Origin: Leptolyngbya sp. FACHB-60
Lineage (GTDB): Bacteria > Cyanobacteriota > Cyanobacteriia > Phormidesmidales > Phormidesmidaceae
NCBI RefSeq assembly: GCF_014695775.1
Contig: NZ_JACJOX010000026.1
Coordinates: forward strand, 1 to 64,000
Length of the DNA: 64,000 bases
Reading direction: 5' to 3'
A program made the translations under genes and the position numbers. Below are positions 56,271-64,000 of this stretch, in pieces (within the stretch, counting starts at the first letter, position 1; each line of letters starts with the position of its first letter). The notes under the pieces were generated by a model. The model had not been told where the DNA came from and made no database searches. It saw only the letters and a list, made by a program, of their open reading frames with translations.

Positions 56271-56609
56271 TTATCTGCCGTAGGGGCGGATGCCGCTGAC
56301 GCTTTCTCTAAACTGCTCTACCGCTTCGGTGTAGCGAATGGGCAGCACAAACTCTAGGTTTTCGTGGGGACGAGCGATGATGTGGGTAGACAGCACCTGG
56401 CCGCCATTGACCCGCTTCACATTTTCAACACCAGCTGCCACCGAGGCCTGAACCTCAGACACGTCGCCCCGTACAATCACGGTGACGCGGCCGCTGCCGA
56501 TTTTCTCATAGCCCACCAGGGTAACCCGGGCCGCTTTTACCATCGCGTCGGCAGCCTCCACCACAGCGGGGAAGCCCAACGTCTCGACCATACCAACTGC
56601 AATTGCCAT
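56271..56609 (-). CDS. ccmK1: Carboxysome shell protein CcmK1
   Basis: 112 residues, single BMC domain. It differs from the neighbouring ccmK2 at only three positions over the first 101 residues (Ala2/Pro, Val8/Ile, Gln71/Glu) and has an extra C-terminal tail ([13 protein letters not shown]). Hexamers tile the shell facets; the pore loop KIGSGR is conserved. The longer tail and second place in the operon match the usual CcmK1. Confidence 0.92.
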   Translation of the reverse strand: MAIAVGMVETLGFPAVVEAADAMVKAARVTLVGYEKIGSGRVTVIVRGDVSEVQASVAAGVENVKRVNGGQVLSTHIIARPHENLEFVLPIRYTEAVEQFRESVSGIRPYGR

Positions 56610-56748
56610 GCTTTTATATGCCTTTTTTCCAGAGAATACAGGAGCTCAAACGAATGCTGAATTAGCCTCACCCTAAGCCAGGCCCACCAGCCCATCAGAC
56701 CCTTAAACCTTAGACCGAATAGGTCTCAAAAAACCGCACGTTTAAGAC

Positions 56749-57057
56749 TTAGCTGCGAAACTGCTCTACCGCCTCGGTGTAGCGAATGGGCAGAACAAAT
56801 TCCAGGTTTTCGTGGGGACGAGCAATGATGTGGGTCGATAGAACTTCGCCGCCATTGACTCGCTTCACATTTTCAACACCAGCTGCCACCGAGGCCTGCA
56901 CCTCAGACACGTCGCCCCGAACAATCACGGTGACACGGCCGCTACCGATTTTTTCGTAGCCCACCAGGGTAACCCGGGCCGCCTTTACCATCGCGTCAGC
57001 GGCTTCTACCACAGCCGGAAAACCCAGCGTCTCAATCATTCCCACAGCAATCGGCAT
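56749..57057 (-). CDS. ccmK2: Carboxysome shell protein CcmK2
   Basis: 102 residues, single BMC domain ([20 protein letters not shown], pore loop KIGSGR). It is the first gene of the ccmK2-K1-L-M-N-O operon and forms the major shell hexamer. The ribosome site is AAGGAGA, 7 bases upstream. It is separated from ccmK1 by 139 bases with no clear terminator. Confidence 0.94.
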   Translation of the reverse strand: MPIAVGMIETLGFPAVVEAADAMVKAARVTLVGYEKIGSGRVTVIVRGDVSEVQASVAAGVENVKRVNGGEVLSTHIIARPHENLEFVLPIRYTEAVEQFRS

Positions 57058-57921
57058 AGTCGAAATCTCCTTATAAACTTAGACAACCCTGGGTTTACCT
57101 AACGCACTTTGTCTGCTGTTGAGGCGCAAAAAAACATCCCAAAAGATGACAAATCGGAAATCACCGTTGGGGAAGCAAAAACTTCAGATTGCCCAAAAAT
57201 TCTTGATGACAGATTAAGCATAGGTGTCCGTAGTCACTTTTGCAATATAAGTCCCAATGATTGTTGCTAATGTTGAATATTATTAAAGCTGATGACGCAA
57301 AGGTTTTTTCTCGTAATCAATCCACAGGTTAGCAGCAGTGCTTGCTCACCTACGGCTTAGGCTTAAGACTCGGCTGAATCGCTGGCCGGTGGAAAGCGTA
57401 GGTCGTTTTAGTGCCCGTCTAGGCTGGGGCCAAACCACCTAAAATCCCTAAGTCCATTAATTCTCAGTACAAATACTCTAAGTTGGGTTGTGATTTCTAA
57501 GTTGATCGCATCCAAGTCTTTGAAGTCTTACTAGGTTAACCCTCTAAACTCGCGGCTCTTCGGCCGACCCTATCAGGTAATCAGGTAGAATAGCAAAACG
57601 CTTTGAAACAGAGGCAAAGGGGCCTAAAACTTTGCCCTGCCAGCTTGGGGAGGGCCGTGCTCAACCCGGTGGATTCTCTGGGGGGTAGGGGCTGATGGGT
57701 TGACTATCGGCTTTAGGTCTGACACCGCAGGCGGCGATTTGATTTAGCTCAGCTGTCAGCAAGCTGCTGCGGTCATAGGCAACTAGCTGGCGGCACGTGA
57801 GGTGCGATCGCCTCGCCAACTCGTTGAGCCAAGGCCGCTGAATTTAGGCAGTCGTGGCTTTTATCTGCTGAACCATCGCCTTTGGAGATAAGCATTTAAG
57901 GTGTTGTCAGAGAACGTTGGG
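57058..57921. promoter_or_regulatory. Divergent ccm / ndhF4 control region
   Basis: 864 bases without a gene between ccmK2 (minus) and ndhF4 (plus). It is AT-rich at 57110-57330 (for example ATTGTTGCTAATGTTGAATA) and has a short direct repeat TCTAAGTTG at about 57477 and 57511. LysR-type regulators (CcmR/NdhR, CmpR) control such genes in other cyanobacteria and bind T-N11-A dyads, but I cannot name a certain site. A tRNA-like string at 57745-57800 does not fold properly. Confidence 0.5.
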
Positions 57922-59757
57922 ATGACCCATTTTTTTGTCGAAACCAGCTGGCTGCTGCCAATGTATGGCCTCATTGGGGCCCTGCTGTCGCTGCCTTGGT
58001 CTACAGGGTTGATTCGCCGCACCGGCCCTCGACCATCGGCCTACCTCAACATTGTGATGACCCTGGTGTCCTTTGTGCACGGGCTCATGGCCTTTCGCGG
58101 CATCTGGAATCAGGGCCCTCAGGAACTGCTGTTTTCCTGGTTTGACTTTGCCGATTTGCACCTCACCCTGGCCCTCGACATTTCGGTGCTCAACCTGGGT
58201 GCTCTAGAGCTGATTACAGGGCTCAGTCTGCTGGCTCAGGTCTTTGCCCTGGGCTACTTAGAAAAAGACTGGGCCCTAGCTCGCTTTTATTCCCTGATGG
58301 GGGTCTTTGAATCGGCCATGAGCGGGCTGGTGTTAAGCGGGTCGCTGTTTGTCTCCTACTCGCTGCTGGAAATGCTGACCCTGTCGACCTACCTGCTGGT
58401 GGGTTTTTGGTATGCCCAGCCCCTGGTGGTGACCGCCGCTCGCGACGCCTTCTTAACCAAGCGCATTGGTGACGTGCTGCTGCTGATGGGAATGGTTTCC
58501 CTGGGTTGTTTAGCGGGCAGCCTCGACTTCAACGATCTGTACGAGTGGGTCAAGGTAGAGAATCTATCCCCTGCTATGGCCACTCTTCTAGGGTTGGCGC
58601 TGATCGCTGGGCCGATTGGTAAATGCGCGCAGTTTCCGCTCCACCTGTGGCTCGATGAAGCTATGGAAGGGCCAAACCCCGCCTCGATTTTGCGAAATTC
58701 GGTGGTGGTGACCTGCGGGGCCTACATCCTGATTCGCCTACAGCCAATTGTCGTGCTGTCGCCAGTAGCCCTAGGCACGCTGGTGGCGCTAGGTACAGTG
58801 ACGGCCTTGGGTGGGTCTCTGGTTGCCCTGGCTCAAGTCGATCTAAAGCGCACCTTTTCTTACTCCACCAGTGCCTACCTAGGTCTGGTATTTATTGCCG
58901 TTGGTACGGCCTGGCCGGGGGTGGCGCTGATTCTGCTGCTGACCCACGCTGTAGCCAAGGCCCTGCTCTTTATGGCGGTGGGGTCAATTATTATGACCAC
59001 CAACTGCCAAAATATGACCGAGCTGGGCGGTCTGGGGCGGAAAATGCCAGCAACTAGCCTGGCGTTTGTAACTGGCGCTCTAGGGATGGTTGGCGTGGTA
59101 CCCCTGGGCTGCTTCTGGGGGTTGCGGATGGGTGCCGACTTTCTCAGCCGCGACTATCCGCTGCTGACGCTGGTCTTTCTGCTGGTCAACGGGCTCACGG
59201 CATTGAATCTGACGCGGGTGTTTCGTCTAGTGTTTTTGGGGACACCTCAGCCTAAAACCCGTCGCGCTCCCGAGGTGCCGTGGCAGATGGCGGTACCGAT
59301 GGTTACCCTGTCGGTGATTACGCTGGTGCTGCCGCTGATTATGGGCAGGCTGCTGGTGCTGCCCCCTTGGCAATATATCAACTGGCCGATCGCAGGGCTG
59401 ACGCTGGCGTCGGGCTGGGCAGGAGTTGCAGTGGGGGCGACGGTGCCGTTGTCGAAATCGCTGGCGCGATCGCTCAACCGCCCCCTGCGCATTGCCCAAG
59501 ACCTGCTGGCCTACGACTTCTACACCGAACGCCTCTACGACAAAACCGTAGTAGCGGCAGTGTCTACCCTAGCCCGGTTTAGCAGCTGGTTTGACCAATA
59601 CGTGGTGGATGGCCTGGTAAACGGGGTAGGTCTGGCCTCGCTGTTTGGCGGTGAGGGGCTTAAATATAGTGCCTCGGGCCAGTCGCAGCTCTACCTGTTA
59701 ACCATCTTTGCCGGGGTGGGGCTGATTGGAATTTTCATGACCTGGACGCTTTGGTAA
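57922..59757 (+). CDS. ndhF4: NDH-1 subunit 5, CO2-uptake type (NdhF4)
   Basis: 611 residues from the ATG at 57922 (MTHFFVETSWLLPMYGLIGA); a GTG at 57901 would add seven residues and cannot be excluded. Proton-pumping antiporter-like core with LITGLSLLAQVFALGYLEKDW, GPIGKCAQFPLHLWLDEAMEGPNP and LKRTFSYSTSAYLGLVF, and a long C-terminal part ending in an amphipathic helix. In cyanobacteria NdhF3 or NdhF4 with NdhD3/D4 and a Cup protein form NDH-1MS complexes that turn CO2 into bicarbonate. The choice of 4 over 3 rests mainly on the short Cup protein downstream. Confidence 0.82.
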   Translation: MTHFFVETSWLLPMYGLIGALLSLPWSTGLIRRTGPRPSAYLNIVMTLVSFVHGLMAFRGIWNQGPQELLFSWFDFADLHLTLALDISVLNLGALELITGLSLLAQVFALGYLEKDWALARFYSLMGVFESAMSGLVLSGSLFVSYSLLEMLTLSTYLLVGFWYAQPLVVTAARDAFLTKRIGDVLLLMGMVSLGCLAGSLDFNDLYEWVKVENLSPAMATLLGLALIAGPIGKCAQFPLHLWLDEAMEGPNPASILRNSVVVTCGAYILIRLQPIVVLSPVALGTLVALGTVTALGGSLVALAQVDLKRTFSYSTSAYLGLVFIAVGTAWPGVALILLLTHAVAKALLFMAVGSIIMTTNCQNMTELGGLGRKMPATSLAFVTGALGMVGVVPLGCFWGLRMGADFLSRDYPLLTLVFLLVNGLTALNLTRVFRLVFLGTPQPKTRRAPEVPWQMAVPMVTLSVITLVLPLIMGRLLVLPPWQYINWPIAGLTLASGWAGVAVGATVPLSKSLARSLNRPLRIAQDLLAYDFYTERLYDKTVVAAVSTLARFSSWFDQYVVDGLVNGVGLASLFGGEGLKYSASGQSQLYLLTIFAGVGLIGIFMTWTLW

Positions 59758-59766
59758 CGGTTGGCA

Positions 59767-61392
59767 ATGCTGAGTGCACTGATTTTAATTCCGCTGGTGG
59801 CGGCCCTGGTGTTGATCCTGTGGCCCGGCAAGCTAGAGGCGCAAACGGCTAAAGTCGTGAGCAGCATTGGGTTGGTCCTGACCCTAGCGCTGCTTGGTTT
59901 TTTGGCCACTCGCTTTGAGCTAGCGACACCGGGGTTGCAGTTTGAAGAACTGCTGCCCTGGGTCGAGCCCCTGGGGCTGAGCTATCGCCTCGGCCTCGAC
60001 GGGCTGTCGCTGCCGCTGCTGGCGGTGAATAGCCTGCTGAGCCTGGTGGCGATCTACATCAGCGAACCCACCCTGCACCGCACTCGGCTCTACTACGTGC
60101 TGCTGCTGGTAATCAACAGCGCCGTGGCCGGAGCGTTTTTGGCGGCTAACCTGCTGCTGTTTTTTATCTTTTACGAGTTAGAGCTAATTCCGCTGTATCT
60201 GCTGATTGCCATCTGGGGCGGCTCGCGGCGGGGCTACGCTGCCACTAAATTTTTGATCTACACCGCCCTGTCGGGAGTGCTGATCTTGGGAGCCTTTTTG
60301 GGCCTGGTGTGGCTGTCGGGTAACACCAGCTTTGACTACGACAGTAGTCTGGCCACGGCCCTACCTCTGGCTCAGCAAATTTCTCTGCTGGTGGCGCTGC
60401 TGATCGGATTTGGCATCAAGGTGCCGCTGTTTCCGTTTCACACCTGGCTGCCCGATGCCCACGTCGAGGCGTCAACGCCGGTGTCGGTGCTGCTGGCTGG
60501 AGTGCTGCTGAAGCTGGGCACCTACGGCGTAGTGCGTTTTGGTCTGGGCCTGTTGCCCGACGCCTGGATGGCGTTAGCTCCTTGGATGGCAACCTGGGCT
60601 GTGATCAGTGTGCTCTACGGGTCACTAGCGGCGATCGCCCAGACAGACATGAAAAAAATGGTGGCCTACAGCTCCATTGGCCACATGGGCTATGTGCTGC
60701 TGGCGGCAGCGGCCTCCACCCCAGTGAGCATTGTGGCAACTGTGTTTCAGATGATTAGCCACGGGCTGATTTCGGCGCTGCTGTTTTTGCTGGTCGGGGT
60801 GGTGTATAAAGCCACAGGTACCCGCGACATGACGGTGCTGCGCGGCTTGCTCAACCCCGAGCGGGGACTGCCCTTTGTGGGGTCGATGATGATCCTGGGG
60901 GTGATGGCCAGCGCTGGCATTCCCGGTATGGTGGGGTTTATTTCTGAGTTTCTGGTGTTTCGAGGCAGCTTTTTGATCTTCCCGGTGCAGACGCTGCTTT
61001 GCATGGTGGGCTCGGGCCTGACGGCGGTGTACTTTTTGCTGCTGGTGAACCGGGTTTTCTTTGGCCGACTGGCGATCGCTCCCCCCACTGTTGCGCCTCA
61101 GCTCGATATTGAGCTGCCATCGGTGTCTTGGCGCGATCGTGCCCCCGCCCTGGGTCTGGCTGTGCTGATTATCGCCTTTGGGCTTCAGCCCAACTGGTTA
61201 GCCCGCTGGAGCGAGCACACCACCCTGGTACTGCACCAGCCCTACCAAGGGTTTGTGCAGGCTAGAACTCGGTTCGCTCCCACGGCCCTGCCCGCCGTAG
61301 CCGACACCCGGTTGGTTGGCCCGACCCTTGCCCGGCCAATTCCCGCTTCTCCTGTCTTTGCCGACCCCAGTGCTGAGATCTCCCTGCCATGA
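59767..61392 (+). CDS. ndhD4: NDH-1 subunit 4, CO2-uptake type (NdhD4)
   Basis: 541 residues from the ATG at 59767; TTG at 59761 is the only other option. Thirteen or more helices with the key LSGVLILGAFLGLVWLSG, FGIKVPLFPFHTWLPDAHVEA and TDMKKMVAYSSIGHMGYVLL. Conserved Lys and Glu of the antiporter channel are present. It starts 9 bases after ndhF4 and overlaps the cup gene by 4 bases. NdhD4 in the low-affinity, constitutive NDH-1 CO2 system is about this length; NdhD3 is usually shorter. Confidence 0.82.
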   Translation: MLSALILIPLVAALVLILWPGKLEAQTAKVVSSIGLVLTLALLGFLATRFELATPGLQFEELLPWVEPLGLSYRLGLDGLSLPLLAVNSLLSLVAIYISEPTLHRTRLYYVLLLVINSAVAGAFLAANLLLFFIFYELELIPLYLLIAIWGGSRRGYAATKFLIYTALSGVLILGAFLGLVWLSGNTSFDYDSSLATALPLAQQISLLVALLIGFGIKVPLFPFHTWLPDAHVEASTPVSVLLAGVLLKLGTYGVVRFGLGLLPDAWMALAPWMATWAVISVLYGSLAAIAQTDMKKMVAYSSIGHMGYVLLAAAASTPVSIVATVFQMISHGLISALLFLLVGVVYKATGTRDMTVLRGLLNPERGLPFVGSMMILGVMASAGIPGMVGFISEFLVFRGSFLIFPVQTLLCMVGSGLTAVYFLLLVNRVFFGRLAIAPPTVAPQLDIELPSVSWRDRAPALGLAVLIIAFGLQPNWLARWSEHTTLVLHQPYQGFVQARTRFAPTALPAVADTRLVGPTLARPIPASPVFADPSAEISLP

Positions 61393-62525
61393 CCAAAACC
61401 CTACCCCTGGCCAAATCCAACCTCCACCCCCTAGAGCCCTTTATTCAAAAGCTACTGGGGGCTGAGGCGTTGCTGCCCGACTCCGAGAGCAACGTGATCG
61501 AAGTGGTGGGCATTCTCAAGAGCTATGGGGTGGTGCTCGATGCCTACTCCAAGAATTTGATTTACATCGCCGATCATCAGTTTTTGGTGCTGTTTCCGTT
61601 CTTCAAGTATTTCAACGGCAAGGTAACTCTGCCCCAGCTGCTGCGCCACTGGTGGCACGATCGCATCAACTTTGAGTACGCCGAATACTGCATGAAAACC
61701 ATGCTCTGGCACGGCGGCGGCAAGCTCGATGAATACCTCGACAGCGACGACTTTTTGCAGCACTGTCAGGCTGCCGTTGCCGCCAAGATCAAAGCCAACC
61801 CACCCATTCGGGCTCTGAACGGTCTATTCCCCGACTTTCTGCCTGAGCAAGTACGTCAGCTGGCATACTACAGCGCCCTGGGCCAGTTCTGGCGGGTGAT
61901 GAGCGACCTATTTATCGACCTATCCGACACCTACGATGCGGGCAAGGTGCAGACTATTCCCCAAGTGGTGGCCTTTGTCAAAGCGGGGTTGGTGGCGGCG
62001 GCAGCGAACCCCATTACCTATGCCGTCGAGATCAACGGAACCAGCTATGAACTGCTGCCCAAGTCTGCTGGGCTGACATTTTTGATGGATGTGGCAGTTC
62101 CCTACGTGGAGGCGGTGTTCTTTCGCGGCACGCCGTTTTTGGGAACAGTTTCCTACAATGCTCAAGCTAACCAAATCTCCGCCGACCAGGGTCGCTTTGA
62201 GTATGGTGCTCTCTATGCTGACCCCCTACCCATTGGCGGGGCGGGCATTCCCCCCACCCTACTAATGCAGGATATGCGCCACTATTTGCCCGACTATCTG
62301 ACGGCGTTCTACCAATCTAGTGGTCGTGGCCTCGACGATGTGCGCGTCAAGATTTGCCAGAGCTTCCAAAAGTCAATGTTTTGCGTCACCAGCGCCTCGC
62401 TGCAAGGGCTGCTGCCCCACCCCACCGATACCCAAGACCCCCGCGAGCGAGCTGCTAACCACACCTTCCTAGCCGGATGGATGGATCGTTTAGCCACCTC
62501 CCGGCTTGATGTTGTGCAGCTGTAA
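61389..62525 (+). CDS. cupB: CO2 hydration protein (CupB/ChpX type)
   Basis: 378 residues. Family-typical stretches: EVVGILKSYGVVLDAYSKNLIYIADHQFLV, HWWHDRINFEYAEYC and MLWHGGGKLD. The His and Asp residues of this region are thought to form the zinc site that hydrates CO2 when docked on NdhF/NdhD. The length (378) fits CupB (about 380) better than CupA (about 445). The ATG overlaps the ndhD stop (ATGA), so the three genes form one operon. Confidence 0.85.
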   Translation: MTKTLPLAKSNLHPLEPFIQKLLGAEALLPDSESNVIEVVGILKSYGVVLDAYSKNLIYIADHQFLVLFPFFKYFNGKVTLPQLLRHWWHDRINFEYAEYCMKTMLWHGGGKLDEYLDSDDFLQHCQAAVAAKIKANPPIRALNGLFPDFLPEQVRQLAYYSALGQFWRVMSDLFIDLSDTYDAGKVQTIPQVVAFVKAGLVAAAANPITYAVEINGTSYELLPKSAGLTFLMDVAVPYVEAVFFRGTPFLGTVSYNAQANQISADQGRFEYGALYADPLPIGGAGIPPTLLMQDMRHYLPDYLTAFYQSSGRGLDDVRVKICQSFQKSMFCVTSASLQGLLPHPTDTQDPRERAANHTFLAGWMDRLATSRLDVVQL

Positions 62526-62603
62526 AAAATGCTAATCAAGTCTGTAGTAATAGCCACAACCTGCAATCTGAGTCACTAGCTTAGTAGCGTTGGCTTAAGC
62601 AGT

Positions 62604-64000
62604 TTAAACACTTGAGTCGTCCTTATGCGGCTCCTGGTTGCGATCGCGCTCAGCCAATTGCAGCAACATTTCTTCGTGCATCTGACGAGTGATAGGGTAA
62701 AAGCGGGTCAACAGCATTGACATCGCTAGCAGCACCATAGGGACTGGGCCAATAAAAATGCGAATTGCCAGCAGAGCCGAGTCAGACTGCTGAGCCGCCT
62801 CGCTAACAAACCCTGAAAATTGAAGGGCCAAGCTTACCAAAAACAGCCCTAGGGCCAGACCCACCTTTTGCAGCAGCGTCATAAAGGCGTAGAAAATGCC
62901 CTCTCGCCGCTGGCCGGTTTTGATCTCATCTAGCTCAATCACATCGGGCAGCATAGCCCAGGGTACTACATAGGCGGTAGCTACCCCAAAGCTAATCACA
63001 ATGCACAGCAGATAGAGTGCTGCCACCTGCCCCGGCTGCACAAAGAACAGCGCAATCTGGGCAATAATCCAGGTGCCAATGCCGATGTAAAACACCTCCT
63101 GCTTGCCTAGGCGACGACTGAGGTAGTTGACCACCACCATCATCAAAATGGCGGTGCCCTGCACCAGCAGTGCCACTAAAAAGTAAGAGTCAAGCCCCAT
63201 CCAAAAGGTGGCGTAAAAAGGAATGATGCTGGCGGTCATCTGTAGGGCCAGCCAGGCAAACAGGTAGATGCCAACCACAAACACAAAGGCCCGATTGGAA
63301 AAGACCACCTTGATCTGCTGGAAAAAGGGCAGCGCCGCTTCTTCAGTGTCGGCGGGCTGGAGGGCGTTGCGCTGCACTGCATAGGGATAGGTGCCCCAAA
63401 CGCACCACAGCAGCGGCAGCACCGACAGCACCGCGCAGATTCCCCCCAGCATTAAGTACTGCTGGCGTTGATCCGTGATTATCTGAGTAATAACTAGGCC
63501 GAGGCCGAGAGCGGCGATCGCCCCAAACAGCGACGAGCCCAGCCGAAAAGCCGTCAGTTCAGTACGTTCGTCGTAGTCCTTAGTCAGCTCGGCGGTGAGA
63601 GTGGTGTAGGGCAGGTTCACTACTGTATAGAACACCTGAAACAGCAGCGACATCACCACGTAGTACCAAAACCGAGCGGTGTCGCTCTCCCACCCCGGCA
63701 CCACCCAGGTGAGAAAGAAGGTTACCCCAAACGGAATTGCCCCCAGCACGATCCAAGGGTAGCGGCGGCCCCAACGGGTGCGAGTTTTATCGCTCAGGTA
63801 GCCGATAAACGGGTCGTTGACCGCATCCCAAATGCGCCCGATCGCCAGCACTGACCCCGCCGCCACCGGGCTGAGGCCCGCCGCCGTCGTCAAAAAGATC
63901 AAAAACGAAAACGACAGCAGGTTGGCGGTCATCCCTGGCCCAATGTCTCCAGCCCCAAACGCCAGCTTGCCCCACAGGGAAAACTTAGCGGGGGCAGCGG
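62604..64000 (-). CDS. GPH-family sugar:cation symporter (MelB-like), 5' end missing
   Basis: At least 465 residues; the frame runs off the right edge. Reading through the ATG at 63932 upstream gives KFSLWGKLAFGAGDIGPGMT, the conserved start of GPH transporters, so the true start lies beyond the window. Further marks are the AVNDPFIGYLSDKTRTRWGRR loop (Asp residues of the cation site), TELTAFRLGSSLFGA and about 12 helices. It should move a glycoside, pentoside or hexuronide with Na+ or H+. Convergent with cupB. Confidence 0.88.
   Translation of the reverse strand, partial: AAPAKFSLWGKLAFGAGDIGPGMTANLLSFSFLIFLTTAAGLSPVAAGSVLAIGRIWDAVNDPFIGYLSDKTRTRWGRRYPWIVLGAIPFGVTFFLTWVVPGWESDTARFWYYVVMSLLFQVFYTVVNLPYTTLTAELTKDYDERTELTAFRLGSSLFGAIAALGLGLVITQIITDQRQQYLMLGGICAVLSVLPLLWCVWGTYPYAVQRNALQPADTEEAALPFFQQIKVVFSNRAFVFVVGIYLFAWLALQMTASIIPFYATFWMGLDSYFLVALLVQGTAILMMVVVNYLSRRLGKQEVFYIGIGTWIIAQIALFFVQPGQVAALYLLCIVISFGVATAYVVPWAMLPDVIELDEIKTGQRREGIFYAFMTLLQKVGLALGLFLVSLALQFSGFVSEAAQQSDSALLAIRIFIGPVPMVLLAMSMLLTRFYPITRQMHEEMLLQLAERDRNQEPHKDDSSV

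Noticed and set aside
57745..57800. tRNA-like string (TTTAGCTCAGCTG...)
   Set aside because: There is a D-arm-like TAGCTCAG but no GTTCRAATC T-arm or acceptor pairing.
57901..62525. High-affinity ndhF3-ndhD3-cupA operon
   Set aside because: The Cup protein (378 residues) and NdhD (541) have the lengths of the CupB/NdhD4 system. A tree would settle it; the call is not certain.

Overview
The window looks like chromosomal DNA from a beta-cyanobacterium. It carries petB-petD, a complete beta-carboxysome shell locus (ccmK2-K1-L-M-N-O), a CO2-uptake NDH-1 operon (ndhF-ndhD-cup), ctpA, a Ycf55/DUF3685 protein and very many GCGATCGC (HIP1) octamers. The base composition is clearly GC-rich, and cyanobacterial-style intergenic palindromes (GTAGGGGC..., GGGGCTTAAGCCCC, GGTGGGCACTGCCCACC) are present. 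A Leptolyngbya/Nodosilinea-like filamentous lineage is my inference; no rRNA is present to test it. Layout: 1-565 is the edge of an IS630-family element that has cut an alpha/beta hydrolase gene. 709-7673 holds a membrane glycosyltransferase, a receiver-DUF3685 protein overlapping a membrane repeat protein, a secreted pentapeptide-repeat protein and a TMEM14 protein. 7872-11390 is dnaE as one uninterrupted gene, with the cyanobacterial split-intein site empty. 11876-16627 holds DUF1206 and GT87-like membrane proteins, an HD hydrolase and ctpA. 17091-18396 is petB-petD with a clear terminator. 18523-32371 is mostly housekeeping: anti-sigma-type ATPase, GT4 glycosyltransferase, peptide deformylase, M23 peptidase, peroxiredoxin-like protein, CNNM transporter, ureE-ureF, ispG, a metallo-beta-lactamase-fold protein, a site-2 protease and an NCS2 purine permease. 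32372-33439 is gene-poor, with two candidate small membrane proteins and an unusual RBS-sequestering hairpin. 33440-45765 is a copper-handling island: DUF326 four-helix copper-storage-like protein, CopZ-like chaperone, CopA P-type ATPase, double cupredoxin, FixH/YtkA-like lipoprotein, HME-RND pump (CusA and CusB types) with a methyltransferase gene lodged between the two pump genes, and a divergent CopR-CopS-like two-component system. 45766-48386 is a decay zone: a dehalogenase-like hydrolase with one in-frame TAG, a MocA oxidoreductase lacking its middle, an unidentified 3' remnant, and an intact sulfotransferase gene. 49079-52125 is gyrB divergent from miaA. 52256-57057 is the carboxysome operon on the minus strand. 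57922-62525 is ndhF4-ndhD4-cupB on the plus strand, divergent from ccmK2 across an 864-base regulatory region. 62604 to the end is a GPH-type sugar:cation symporter cut by the window edge. How the parts work together: the NDH-1/Cup complex converts CO2 to bicarbonate at the thylakoid, and the divergently encoded shell encloses Rubisco, so the two units form one CO2-concentrating locus. The CcmM gamma-carbonic-anhydrase domain has lost two of its three zinc-ligand histidines, so another carboxysomal carbonic anhydrase (CcaA) should be encoded elsewhere. The copper island covers sensing (CopRS), cytosolic chaperoning (CopZ), probable storage (DUF326), inner-membrane export (CopA ATPase) and envelope export (RND pump), which suits a phototroph that must deliver copper to thylakoids while avoiding its toxicity. 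No rRNA, tRNA or CRISPR array was recognised. All homology calls are from motif recognition by eye; no database search was run.
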